This document shows, one piece after another, positions 24,011 through 31,906 of a DNA stretch of 46,163 nt; position 1 is the stretch's first letter, and each line of letters begins with the position of its first letter. Below the pieces are notes generated by a model that saw only the letters and a program-made list of their open reading frames with translations, did no database searches and was not told the DNA's origin. The translations under genes were made by a program, and so were the position numbers. Source of the DNA: Bacteroides ovatus (GTDB lineage: Bacteria > Bacteroidota > Bacteroidia > Bacteroidales > Bacteroidaceae); NCBI GenBank assembly GCA_030844565.1, contig JAUUNK010000019.1, positions 1 through 46,163 of the forward strand, written 5' to 3'.

Positions 24011-24565
24011 TTACATATTTAAAGTACTTGCATACATTATTTTCGTCTCTAGATTTATTACTTTAGACAATTCATTTAAAATCTTTCTAATAGTAGCATT
24101 ATAATCAGAAAACTCTAACTCTTTTATAACAAAATCATCCTCTTCTATCGGTAAAGCCCAAGCGGCTGATTTATATCCTTCAACATGATAGTGAACATGA
24201 TTCCCTTTAAGTACACATCCCGCATATTTTTTCATCTTCATCGGCACACTCTCTGTCACCTCTAGAGGATTCGTATGATAACTTCCATTAAAGTCCACTC
24301 TTACCAAACAAAAATTAGAATCCAATTCCTGATGATGGAGGCTTACCTTTATTCTTATTTTACTACTTCTTTGTATCCTTAATAAAAAAGAGCACTCATT
24401 TCCTATATCATCATATCCTGAAAGATTCCATCGTATATCATCGCTCTCTTTGAAATCAAGGACAACTATATCTACTTTTTTATCTTTAAATACCACTTTT
24501 TTAGGCAATCTCAAGAGTTTTTCTGCCTCCGTTTGGGACAAGCCTACATTTTCCTCTTTCTCCAT
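24011..24565 (-). CDS. DUF6978-like protein
   Basis: I place the start at the ATG at 24565, giving 184 aa. The frame extends to 24637, but a -7 box (TACCTTTG) at 24593-24586 lies inside that extension, so the longer form would begin upstream of its own promoter. The N-terminus (GLSQTEAEKLLRLPKKVVFKD) is the signature I recall for DUF6978. The middle holds SFLLRIQRSSKIRIKVSLHHQE and RVDFNGSYHTNP, then GNHVHYHVEGYKSAAWALPI with several histidines. No membrane segment is seen and the function is unknown. It is first in a two-gene unit with the DUF1829 protein. The pair could be a toxin-antitoxin or defence module. Confidence 0.78.
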   Translation of the reverse strand: MEKEENVGLSQTEAEKLLRLPKKVVFKDKKVDIVVLDFKESDDIRWNLSGYDDIGNECSFLLRIQRSSKIRIKVSLHHQELDSNFCLVRVDFNGSYHTNPLEVTESVPMKMKKYAGCVLKGNHVHYHVEGYKSAAWALPIEEDDFVIKELEFSDYNATIRKILNELSKVINLETKIMYASTLNM

Positions 24566-24585
24566 TAGTGTTTTATATATTAACA

Positions 24586-24593
24586 CAAAGGTA
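24586..24593 (-). promoter_or_regulatory. -7 box for the DUF6978-DUF1829 pair
   Basis: TACCTTTG on the minus strand matches TAnnTTTG and ends about 21 bp before the ATG at 24565. It decides the start choice for that gene. Confidence 0.6.
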
Positions 24594-24710
24594 GATATTA
24601 AATTGAACACTGTATCATAATTTAGTATATTATTCATCAGCGATCACCGACACATACTTCTTCCCCAAAGATTTCTCCCCTCCCATACAACTAATTCCCC
24701 CCGTAAGCAG

Positions 24711-24718
24711 TATCTTTG
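24711..24718 (+). promoter_or_regulatory. -7 box upstream of prmA
   Basis: TATCTTTG matches the consensus exactly and lies 28 bp before the prmA ATG. No good -33 element is visible in the C-rich sequence upstream. Confidence 0.6.
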
Positions 24719-24746
24719 CCAGACGATAAACATAATTTATAAAGAT

Positions 24747-25589
24747 ATGAAGTATTTCGAGTTTAAGTTTAATACCCAGCCTTGTACGGAGACAGTCAAT
24801 GATGTGTTAGCAGCGGTGTTGGGTGAAGTGGGATTTGAGAGTTTTGTAGAGTGCGAAAACGGGTTGATAGCCTACATACAGCAATCTCTTTGTGATGAAA
24901 CCGCTATCCAAGACGCTTTAGAAGAATTTCCGCTTCCTGATACAAAGATACTTTATAACTACACAGAAGCAGAAGATAAAGATTGGAATGCGGAATGGGA
25001 AAAGAATTTCTTCCAACCTATTATTATCGGAGACCGCTGTGTCATTCATAGTACCTTTCATAAAGATGTGCCACAGGCAGAATTTGATATTATTATCAAT
25101 CCGCAAATGGCTTTCGGGACGGGACACCATGAAACAACCAGCCTCATCATCGGAGAGTTGCTGGAAAATGAAATGGAAGACAAATCGGTGTTGGATATGG
25201 GATGCGGCACATCTATTCTGGCTATCCTGGCGCGCATGCGGGGTGCCAAGTGTTGTACGGCTATTGACATCGATGAATGGTGCGTACGCAACTCACTAGA
25301 AAATATCCAACTAAACGGGGTGACAAATATCAACGTATTTTCAGGAGATGCTTCCGCTTTGAAAGGACAAGGATCCTTTGATGTTGTAATAGCTAACATC
25401 AACCGAAACATCCTACTGAATGATATGAAAGAGTATGTGGCTTGCATGCGTTCCGGTGCGGAACTGTATATGAGCGGTTTTTATGTGGACGATATTCCTG
25501 CCATACAAGCAGAGGCAGAAAAGAACGGTCTTCACTTCGTCCACCACCGGGAGAAAAACCGTTGGGCGGCGGTGAAATTCCAACTTTAA
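24747..25589 (+). CDS. prmA: Ribosomal protein L11 methyltransferase
   Basis: This 280-aa cytoplasmic enzyme uses S-adenosylmethionine to methylate ribosomal protein L11. The N-terminal ~100 residues form the substrate-recognition domain, ending DWNAEWEKNFFQPIIIGDRC. INPQMAFGTGHHETT is the signature just before the catalytic domain. SVLDMGCGTSILAILARMRG (about 147-166) is SAM motif I; AIDIDEWCVRNSLENIQLN and DVVIANINRNILLND follow, with the typical N-I-N of motif IV. Length is normal. Its own -7 box lies upstream and a perfect 16-bp hairpin lies 7 bp after the stop. Confidence 0.95.
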   Translation: MKYFEFKFNTQPCTETVNDVLAAVLGEVGFESFVECENGLIAYIQQSLCDETAIQDALEEFPLPDTKILYNYTEAEDKDWNAEWEKNFFQPIIIGDRCVIHSTFHKDVPQAEFDIIINPQMAFGTGHHETTSLIIGELLENEMEDKSVLDMGCGTSILAILARMRGAKCCTAIDIDEWCVRNSLENIQLNGVTNINVFSGDASALKGQGSFDVVIANINRNILLNDMKEYVACMRSGAELYMSGFYVDDIPAIQAEAEKNGLHFVHHREKNRWAAVKFQL

Positions 25590-25595
25590 GAACAC

Positions 25596-25631
25596 GGAAT
25601 TTGGGAAAGGCCTCAGCCTTTCCCAAATTCC
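25596..25631. terminator. Bidirectional terminator shared by prmA and the flavodoxin gene
   Basis: Bases 25596-25611 and 25616-25631 pair perfectly over 16 bp with a 4-nt loop (CTCA). TCTTTTAC follows on the plus strand. The right arm overlaps the last codons and the stop region of the convergent flavodoxin gene (stop at 25613-25615), so the hairpin is partly coding. Confidence 0.85.
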
Positions 25632-26125
25632 TCTTTTACTTGACGACACCATTCCTTTATTCTCTTTTCGGCTTGTTCCGATTGGTTTTCGAGGTCGATG
25701 ACCAGACCGCACCATTTACCGTTGCGCAAAGCTCTCGAGTGTTCAAAAGAATAGCCTTCGGAGGAGGTGAAGCCTACCAATTGTGCCCCGTCATCCTCGA
25801 ATACTTCTGCCAATAGACCGATACCGTCGGCAAAATTCTCCGGATATTTCACCTGATCGCCCAGACCAAAAAGAGCTACTTTCTTTCCTGAGAGCTTCAA
25901 TGTCCGCATTTCCGGTAAGAGTTCGTCCCAATAAGTAGGCAATTCTCCGTCGAACCAAGTAGAGGCACCGACAATAAAGTTATCATATTCCTCAAAGTCG
26001 TTACGCCAAGCCTTTTCAATGGGAACTACGTCTAAGTCTTCTTCTCCAAATTCTTTATGAATCTGCTGTGCTACCCATGAGGTCTTATCTGCTTCGGTAG
26101 CATAAAACAATCCTATCTTCTTCAT
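25613..26125 (-). CDS. fldA: Flavodoxin
   Basis: This 170-aa protein has the flavodoxin fold and long-chain size. Segments in order are KIGLFYATEADKTSWVAQQI (FMN phosphate loop), NFIVGASTWFDGELPTYWDELLP (tryptophan-containing 50s loop), KKVALFGLGDQVKYPENFADG (90s loop), then GFTSSEGYSFEHSRALRNGKWCGLVID. The phosphate loop reads ATEADKTS and lacks the usual TGNT, which is odd; the other FMN-contact loops are normal. It carries low-potential electrons in the cytoplasm and can replace ferredoxin under iron limitation. It starts 21 bp after the fused E1 gene on the same strand, so it probably belongs to the branched-chain dehydrogenase operon. Confidence 0.88.
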   Translation of the reverse strand: MKKIGLFYATEADKTSWVAQQIHKEFGEEDLDVVPIEKAWRNDFEEYDNFIVGASTWFDGELPTYWDELLPEMRTLKLSGKKVALFGLGDQVKYPENFADGIGLLAEVFEDDGAQLVGFTSSEGYSFEHSRALRNGKWCGLVIDLENQSEQAEKRIKEWCRQVKEEFGKG

Positions 26126-26146
26126 AACTGATTAGTATTGATGGTA

Positions 26147-28177
26147 TTAATATTGAAGTAGCAGCTTTGCTGCTTCATAGATTTTACTTTCGTCGGGCAA
26201 GATGGCACGCTCCAGAATGGGATTGAAGCCTACGGGAGTAAACGCCGCTCCCACCCGCTGCACGGGACCGTCCAAATAGCGGAACATCTCCGAACCAATG
26301 AGAGCTGCCAGCTCGGCGCCAAAACCAGAAAACACTTTGTCTTCGTGGACAACCAATGCTTTGCCCGTCTTCTTCACCGAATCCAGGATAGTCTCTTTAT
26401 CCAAAGGAATCAACGAGCGAATATCAATGACTTCCACCTCTCCCAGCCCTTCACTAGCCAACCGTGCTGCGGCGTTAAGGCAGAAATGAGTGGTGTTGCC
26501 ATAGGTGATAATGCTCAAATCGTCTCCTTCACGCCGAATACGCGCCTTACCGAAAGGTACTTCAAAATCGTCCGGGATGACAGCGGATGCCTCCACAGCA
26601 TTGTAAAGAGCTTTTGGCTCCAGAAAGAGCGTGAACCCACGGGAACGGATGGCGGTGCGCAACAATCCTGCTGCATCGTCGGCAAAAGAGGGATATACAA
26701 TCCGTGCACCCGGCAGGGTGGTCAAAGCGCCCTCAATGTTCTGGGAGTGATATAAACCACCTCCGATATATCCCCCGGATGCCAGGCGGAGAACGATGTT
26801 AGGCGTGAACTGCCCTTTGCTTCGCCAGTACTCATGCGTGCATTCTACGTATTGCTCCACGGCAGGCCAAAAGTAATCGGCAAACTCGGCGCCTTCGATA
26901 ACGAGATGTATCTTCTCATCGAAGCGGCTCATGCCGTTAGCCGTACCCACGATGTAGTCTTCTGCCAAGGGAGCGCTGAACACACGTGCCTCGCCAAACT
27001 CCTGTTGCATGCCTTTGGTCACATTGAAGACTCCGCCTTTATCTTTGTTAGCCACGTCCTGGCCCCAGATAAATGTATCGGGATTGTGACGGAATTCGGC
27101 TTTTAAGGTTTCGTTAATGGCGTTTACGAGAAAGGTCTTTTCGCCTTCTTCCCTATGTGTGCCGTCCGTATATTTCTTGGGCTCGTAGGGTTCGGGCAAA
27201 ACGAAATCATAGATGCTTGCAGGGTCCGGGTCAGGGGCAGCCAATGCTTTGCGGTGAGCAGCGGCAAGTTCTTTCTTAGCCTCTTTCTCGATTTCTTTCA
27301 CTTCTTCCTCCGTAAGTCGTTTGTAGCGAATCAGCATCCGGCGGAATTTCATCAGCGGATCGGCATCCTTCACGTATTCCAGCTCGTTCTCGTCCCGATA
27401 GAGCGTATGCTTATCGGAATTTGAATGGGAACCTATGCGGACACAGTTCGCCTGTACAATCACCGGAGTACGATGATGAATGGCATATTCGCGGGCTTTT
27501 GCCATAGCATTCATAGAGTCAAAAACATCTTTACCGTTGCAATGGATGATTTTGAGATTCTTGAAACCGGAGAAATTGTCCGCCACTTTTCGGTTGGCAG
27601 TCTGGTCTTTCTTGGGAACGGAAATGCCATAACCGTTGTCTTGTATGACAAAAATGACGGGCAAAGCTTCCAAGCTGGCGCCATTGATAGCCTCATACAC
27701 AAAGCCTTCGGAGGTGGCAGACTCCCCATGAGAGGTGATTGCCACTCCCTTATGACCATAGTAGACCATGGCTCGTGCCACTCCCACTGCGTGCAAATCG
27801 TGGGTTCCAGTAGCAGAAGATACATTCTCAATGTGCCACTCCGGCTTGGCAAAATGATTGGACATGTGGCGCCCGCCACTGGCAGGGTCGGTATCTTTGG
27901 AGATACCATTGAGAATCAGCTCCTCGGCGGACATCCCCGCCGAAAGAACGGTGAGCATGTCACGGTAGTAGGGAAACAGGAAATCTTCACCACGGGTAAA
28001 GACCTGTCCGATAGCCAACTGAATGCCGTCGTGTCCCGCATAAGGAGCATGATAGGACCAACCTAGCGACTGCAATAAGTAGGCTGGCGCCTTCTCGTCC
28101 AGTGCACGACCCAGAGTCATCAAATGATACCACCGTTTTAAAGTCTCCTTCTCGGTGGTCTTTATATCGTACTTCAT
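26147..28177 (-). CDS. Branched-chain 2-oxoacid dehydrogenase E1, fused alpha/beta
   Basis: This 676-aa protein joins both E1 subunits in one chain. Residues about 1-320 are E1-alpha: GHDGIQLAIGQVFTRGEDFL, then TSHGESATSEGFVYEAING and VIFVIQDNGYGISVP, the TPP diphosphate-binding region. A linker near 320-345 precedes E1-beta (about 345-676): VNAINETLKAEFRHNPDTFI, FSAPLAEDYIVGTANG, FADYFWPAVEQ, GGGLYHSQNIEG, and ALVVHEDKVFSGFGAEL. It decarboxylates branched-chain 2-oxoacids and loads the acyl group on the lipoyl arm of E2. Its start overlaps the E2 stop by 4 bp (ATGA), so the two are translationally coupled. Substrate class is inferred from operon make-up. Confidence 0.9.
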   Translation of the reverse strand: MKYDIKTTEKETLKRWYHLMTLGRALDEKAPAYLLQSLGWSYHAPYAGHDGIQLAIGQVFTRGEDFLFPYYRDMLTVLSAGMSAEELILNGISKDTDPASGGRHMSNHFAKPEWHIENVSSATGTHDLHAVGVARAMVYYGHKGVAITSHGESATSEGFVYEAINGASLEALPVIFVIQDNGYGISVPKKDQTANRKVADNFSGFKNLKIIHCNGKDVFDSMNAMAKAREYAIHHRTPVIVQANCVRIGSHSNSDKHTLYRDENELEYVKDADPLMKFRRMLIRYKRLTEEEVKEIEKEAKKELAAAHRKALAAPDPDPASIYDFVLPEPYEPKKYTDGTHREEGEKTFLVNAINETLKAEFRHNPDTFIWGQDVANKDKGGVFNVTKGMQQEFGEARVFSAPLAEDYIVGTANGMSRFDEKIHLVIEGAEFADYFWPAVEQYVECTHEYWRSKGQFTPNIVLRLASGGYIGGGLYHSQNIEGALTTLPGARIVYPSFADDAAGLLRTAIRSRGFTLFLEPKALYNAVEASAVIPDDFEVPFGKARIRREGDDLSIITYGNTTHFCLNAAARLASEGLGEVEVIDIRSLIPLDKETILDSVKKTGKALVVHEDKVFSGFGAELAALIGSEMFRYLDGPVQRVGAAFTPVGFNPILERAILPDESKIYEAAKLLLQY

Positions 28178-29496
28178 AAAGAATAAGTTGTTAGTTGCTC
28201 CAAATTATCCGCCACGGCACGAAGGAAATTTCCTCCCAATGAACCGTCTATTACCCGGTGGTCATAGGACAAAGATAAATACATCTTATGCCGGATAGCT
28301 ATCATATCCCCTTCGGAAGTGGAGACCACGGCGGGTTTCTTTTCAATATAACCCACACCTAATATAGCCACCTCGGGTTGATTGATGATAGGCGTACCGA
28401 AAAGAGATTTAAAAGTACCGAAGTTGGTAATGGTAAACGTGCCTCCATCAATATCTTCGGGAGTCAGCTTGTTGCTACGTGCTTTAGCAGCAAGGGTGTC
28501 GATGGCTACTGCCAGTCCACCGAGGTTCAATCGGTTAGCATCATGAATGACCGGGACCACTAAATTACCGTCGTCCAGCGAAACCGCAATGCCGATGTTG
28601 ATATGCTTCTTAAGAAGGATGTTATAACCGTCTACCGAAGCATTTACCTGCGGATATAGCTGCAAGGCTTTCGCCACAGCTTCCGCAATCACAGGCATAT
28701 AAGTAAGTTTCACTCCTTCTTTGCGGAAAAAAGAGTCTTTGTTCTTTTCGCGCCAGAGCACTAGTTTGGTGACGTCCACTTCGACAACGTTTGTCACATG
28801 TGGAGAAGTTTTTTTAGAATTCACCATGTGGTCGGCTATCAGTCGGCGCACATAATCCATTTCTTTTACTTCGGCGGAAGAAGAAGAAACAGGTTGGGAA
28901 GTTTGGGGCCTCGTTTCCTCCGGACGTTCTGCGGATGGCTTGCTTTCTTGAGAAGCGGTAGCCTTCGATTGCGTTGTCTCCTGCATTCCTTCAATATATC
29001 TCTTTATATCTTTCTTGCTCAGCCGTCCTTCATATCCGGTCCCGGGAATTTTATCTAGTTCATCTCTGGATATTTTTGCTTCCTTTGCCAGTTGAAGCAC
29101 AATAGGCGAATACCATCGATCTCCTTTTTCATCTTGCTTTTCATCCTGTCTTTCCTTTGTTTTTTCTTCTTGTTTTGATGCAGGCGAAGAAGAAGTTTCA
29201 GGTATGGAAGTTTCCTTTGAAACAGAAGCAGCCCCGGATGATTCTTCTTTCTTGCCTTCCGTGTCCACTATGGCGACCACTGTCCCCACTGCTATCGTAT
29301 CTCCTTCTTTAGCAAGAATCTCCACCACCTTTCCCGCCACCGGAGAAGGAACTTCCGCACTTACTTTAGCAGTATTGACTTCAAAGAGTACATCGTCTTC
29401 CTGAACCATATCTCCCACTTGCACCGACCACGAAACAATTGTTCCCTCGGTAATACTTTCTCCCAACTTGGGCATCTTTATTTCGAATCTTGACAT
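28174..29496 (-). CDS. Branched-chain 2-oxoacid dehydrogenase E2 (dihydrolipoamide acyltransferase)
   Basis: This 440-aa protein has three domains. The lipoyl domain (1-78) carries the modified lysine at K44 (FEVNTAKVSAEV). A charged S/E/K linker runs to about 130. The E1/E3-binding domain (about 131-168) reads YSPIVLQLAKEAKISRDELD then GTGYEGRLSKKDIKRYI. A second linker precedes the catalytic domain (about 210-440) with GTFTITNFGTFKSLFGTPII and YDHRVIDGSLGG, where H413 and D417 are the catalytic pair of the HxxxDG motif. It moves acyl groups to CoA. Gap to the upstream lipoate ligase gene is 128 bp without an obvious promoter, so co-transcription is likely. Confidence 0.92.
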   Translation of the reverse strand: MSRFEIKMPKLGESITEGTIVSWSVQVGDMVQEDDVLFEVNTAKVSAEVPSPVAGKVVEILAKEGDTIAVGTVVAIVDTEGKKEESSGAASVSKETSIPETSSSPASKQEEKTKERQDEKQDEKGDRWYSPIVLQLAKEAKISRDELDKIPGTGYEGRLSKKDIKRYIEGMQETTQSKATASQESKPSAERPEETRPQTSQPVSSSSAEVKEMDYVRRLIADHMVNSKKTSPHVTNVVEVDVTKLVLWREKNKDSFFRKEGVKLTYMPVIAEAVAKALQLYPQVNASVDGYNILLKKHINIGIAVSLDDGNLVVPVIHDANRLNLGGLAVAIDTLAAKARSNKLTPEDIDGGTFTITNFGTFKSLFGTPIINQPEVAILGVGYIEKKPAVVSTSEGDMIAIRHKMYLSLSYDHRVIDGSLGGNFLRAVADNLEQLTTYSL

Positions 29497-29624
29497 ATAC
29501 TAAGACTGTTATTATTTTTTTGACTTCCTCCATCCGGCGGATACTCTCCTGCCTTTTTCTGAAACAGGGGGCGTACCCGCATGGATACTTTACCATCCAG
29601 AACAAGAGTTTGAAATAGAAAGTT

Positions 29625-30362
29625 TTAAATGGAAGTATTTTTTAACCGCAGTATCCATTCCTCCCGTGCATACTTTTCGTTGCGGAGACACCGGATAGCT
29701 TTCAGTTCCTCTTCGGTAAAAGTACGGACGATGCAGCCTTGGGAGAAATGACAGAAAACAGATTGCCGGAACTCCTCCGCTGAAGGGGGAAAAGGAAGGC
29801 AGGTACAGATATTCGTCACGTCGCTCCGTACTGAAGGGACGCTGTAAAAGGAAGCAGAATTTATTGATTTATCATCCCTCCCGGCAGTCAACACACGGTT
29901 GAGAATGTCTAAATCCGTATTATATAATAAGGTGCAATGATACAACACCCTGTCGCGATGAACGCATTGGGCACTACCGGACACTTTTAATCCGCCTATA
30001 TAGACGCCCAGCCTTTCGTCGCCTTCCGCCCCCAATCCCCAGCAAGATAAATAGTCCAGCGTTCGCTGCAAATAAGAGGAAAAATTCGCCTTCCGCCTGG
30101 TTTCTATAAAGGTAAGATTGAGGTTTCCCTCATCCTGATAAACGGCACCCCCACCGGAAAAACGACGTGCCAACCGGATGTCTCTGTGGGAAGCAAAGAG
30201 CCGATCTACTTCCAGCTCCATCCGTTGGTGTCTACCTATAATGGCGGAAGGCGTGTTCTGCCATAGCATAAACACGTCGTCCGCTGTCTGTTTCAACAAA
30301 AACTCTTCTGCAGCAAGATTGAAATATACATCCGTCGAACGATTATCTATCGCATAGCACAT
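29625..30362 (-). CDS. lplA: Lipoate-protein ligase A family protein
   Basis: The start is set at the ATG at 30362, giving 245 aa. It shares one base with the lpdA stop (TGATG), a coupling signal, and the homologous part begins there (MCYAIDNRSTDVYFNLAAEE). The frame is open further upstream to 30509, but that part only overlaps lpdA. RRFSGGGAVYQDEGNLNLTFI (about 66-86) is the lipoate-binding signature, and K126 in YIGGLKVSGSAQ is the adenylate-contacting lysine. The enzyme attaches lipoate to E2 of this very complex. The small LplA C-terminal accessory domain seems reduced to about 60 residues. Confidence 0.88.
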   Translation of the reverse strand: MCYAIDNRSTDVYFNLAAEEFLLKQTADDVFMLWQNTPSAIIGRHQRMELEVDRLFASHRDIRLARRFSGGGAVYQDEGNLNLTFIETRRKANFSSYLQRTLDYLSCWGLGAEGDERLGVYIGGLKVSGSAQCVHRDRVLYHCTLLYNTDLDILNRVLTAGRDDKSINSASFYSVPSVRSDVTNICTCLPFPPSAEEFRQSVFCHFSQGCIVRTFTEEELKAIRCLRNEKYAREEWILRLKNTSI

Positions 30363-31708
30363 CAGGAAAACAGCACTTCGTGATAAATCTCGCTCACCGT
30401 GGGATGAGGGAATACACTCTTTTGAAACTCTGCAACCGTGTAGCCATGCTGAATGGCAATACCTGCTATCACAATCAATTCTGAAGCGGGATTGCCGAAC
30501 ATCTGGCATCCTATCACACGGTCTTGCCCGTCTACCACCAACTTACACAATCCATTGACCAGTTCATTCTCTGCCATGAAGCGTCCCGAGTATAACATCG
30601 GCAGTTTCATCACCCGGTAGCGTATGCCTGCTTGTTTCAATTCCTCTTCCGTACGCCCCACGCTTGCCAGTTCCGGATTAGTATACACCACTGCGGGTAT
30701 GCAATCGTAGCACATCGGGTCTTCCTCTCCAAGAATATGGTCAATAGCCACCTCACTTTCACGGATAGCCGTATGTGCCAGCAAAGAATAGCCCGTAACA
30801 TCGCCACAGGCATATACCTGTGGATGAGAGGTCTGCATATATTGATTCACTTTTATTCCGTTGCGTTCAAGCTCTATCGACAGCTTTTCCAAGCCCACTC
30901 CCGAAAGAGTAGCCCGGCGACCTACGCTAACTAATATCTTGTCGGCTTCAATGGTATGTGTCCTTCCATCCCTTTCGATAGTTACTCCTTGTTGAGTGGC
31001 ACTTATTACTTTGGCTTTCAGATAGAAATTGACACCTTTCTTGGTATAAGCACTACGCAACATGGCGCTTGTTTCCTTATCCATTGTACCGAGTATCTCA
31101 GGCATCATCTCCACAACATGCACCCGCACGCCCATGCTGTGAAAGAAAGACGCAAATTCCATCCCGATAACTCCCCCACCGATAATAACCAACGACTTAG
31201 GAAGCTCACGTGCTTCGAGCGCTTCCGTAGAAGTCCAATACTCCACCTCGGACAATCCGGGAATGGGTGGAATGACAGCATCCGAACCGGTGCAAATCAA
31301 CAGATAGCGTACCAGATAGTTTTTACCGTCACAAAGTATTCGTATCCGCCCTCCTTCCTCGCCATCTATTACAGCCTCTTTCTCCACAATGACTGCGCCG
31401 CCGGAAAGCACCGTCATCCTCACCCCGTCCGTCAATCGCTTCACGGTTTTCTGCTTGCGCTCCATCATTTTCTCCAGATTAAAACCAGGTTCAGAGGCGG
31501 AGATTCCATATTTGGCGGCTCCTTTTATATTGTCCAACAGCTTGGCAGAATACAGCAAAGTCTTCGTAGGAATGCAACCGATATTCAGGCACACTCCTCC
31601 CACAAACTCTTTCTCAAACATGACGGCTCTCAGTCCATTGGCTCCCGCCCTCTCGGCTGCCGTATATCCGGCAGGCCCTCCACCGATAATAGCTACATCA
31701 AAATCCAT
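30362..31708 (-). CDS. lpdA: Dihydrolipoyl dehydrogenase (E3)
   Basis: This 448-aa FAD enzyme reoxidises the lipoyl groups of E2 with NAD+. FAD-binding motif: DVAIIGGGPAGYTAAERAG at the N-terminus. Redox-active disulfide: C40 and C45 in GGVCLNIGCIPTK. NAD-binding motif: SLVIIGGGVIGMEFASFF. The second FAD signature is QVYACGDVTG. The C-terminal base is in HPTVSEIYHEVLF (H435, E440). It is the first gene of the operon lpdA-lplA-E2-E1-flavodoxin. A -7 box about 135 bp upstream overlaps a palindromic operator-like site. Length is slightly short but complete. Confidence 0.95.
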   Translation of the reverse strand: MDFDVAIIGGGPAGYTAAERAGANGLRAVMFEKEFVGGVCLNIGCIPTKTLLYSAKLLDNIKGAAKYGISASEPGFNLEKMMERKQKTVKRLTDGVRMTVLSGGAVIVEKEAVIDGEEGGRIRILCDGKNYLVRYLLICTGSDAVIPPIPGLSEVEYWTSTEALEARELPKSLVIIGGGVIGMEFASFFHSMGVRVHVVEMMPEILGTMDKETSAMLRSAYTKKGVNFYLKAKVISATQQGVTIERDGRTHTIEADKILVSVGRRATLSGVGLEKLSIELERNGIKVNQYMQTSHPQVYACGDVTGYSLLAHTAIRESEVAIDHILGEEDPMCYDCIPAVVYTNPELASVGRTEEELKQAGIRYRVMKLPMLYSGRFMAENELVNGLCKLVVDGQDRVIGCQMFGNPASELIVIAGIAIQHGYTVAEFQKSVFPHPTVSEIYHEVLFS

Positions 31709-31802
31709 ATTGTTCTCTTCTTTATTAGTCTTTTTCTTCAGTATAGAGTAACAAAGAAGAAGGGAAGTTAGTTTAGCACCTCATCCCTTCCTATTGACAT
31801 TA

Positions 31803-31849
31803 TTTTGCCATCCCCTTGGCAAAACTTTGCCATCTAGGTGGCAAAATTA
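31803..31849 (-). promoter_or_regulatory. Promoter with two phased operator palindromes upstream of lpdA
   Basis: Two sites share the pattern TTTGCCA-N6-TGGCAAA: one at 31804-31823 (extended by one T/A pair) and one at 31826-31845. Their centres are 22 bp apart, two helical turns, so a dimeric regulator would bind both on one face. On the minus strand the box TAATTTTG (31849-31842) fits TAnnTTTG and overlaps the second palindrome; a TTT about 20 bp further upstream may be the -33 element. This geometry fits repression of the branched-chain dehydrogenase operon. Confidence 0.65.
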
Positions 31850-31906
31850 TACCACAAGTACAATAGTATAAAGCACGTTCTAAAGATAAAGAAATGAGGA
31901 TACTAA

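Noticed and set aside
29381..29605. 74-codon minus-strand frame between the lipoate ligase and E2 genes
   Set aside because: It overlaps the E2 start in another frame and has no domain or ribosome-binding signal.
30956..31771. 271-codon plus-strand frame opposite lpdA
   Set aside because: It is antisense to a gene with full catalytic motifs, and its translation has no domain or plausible composition (rich in H, S, R).
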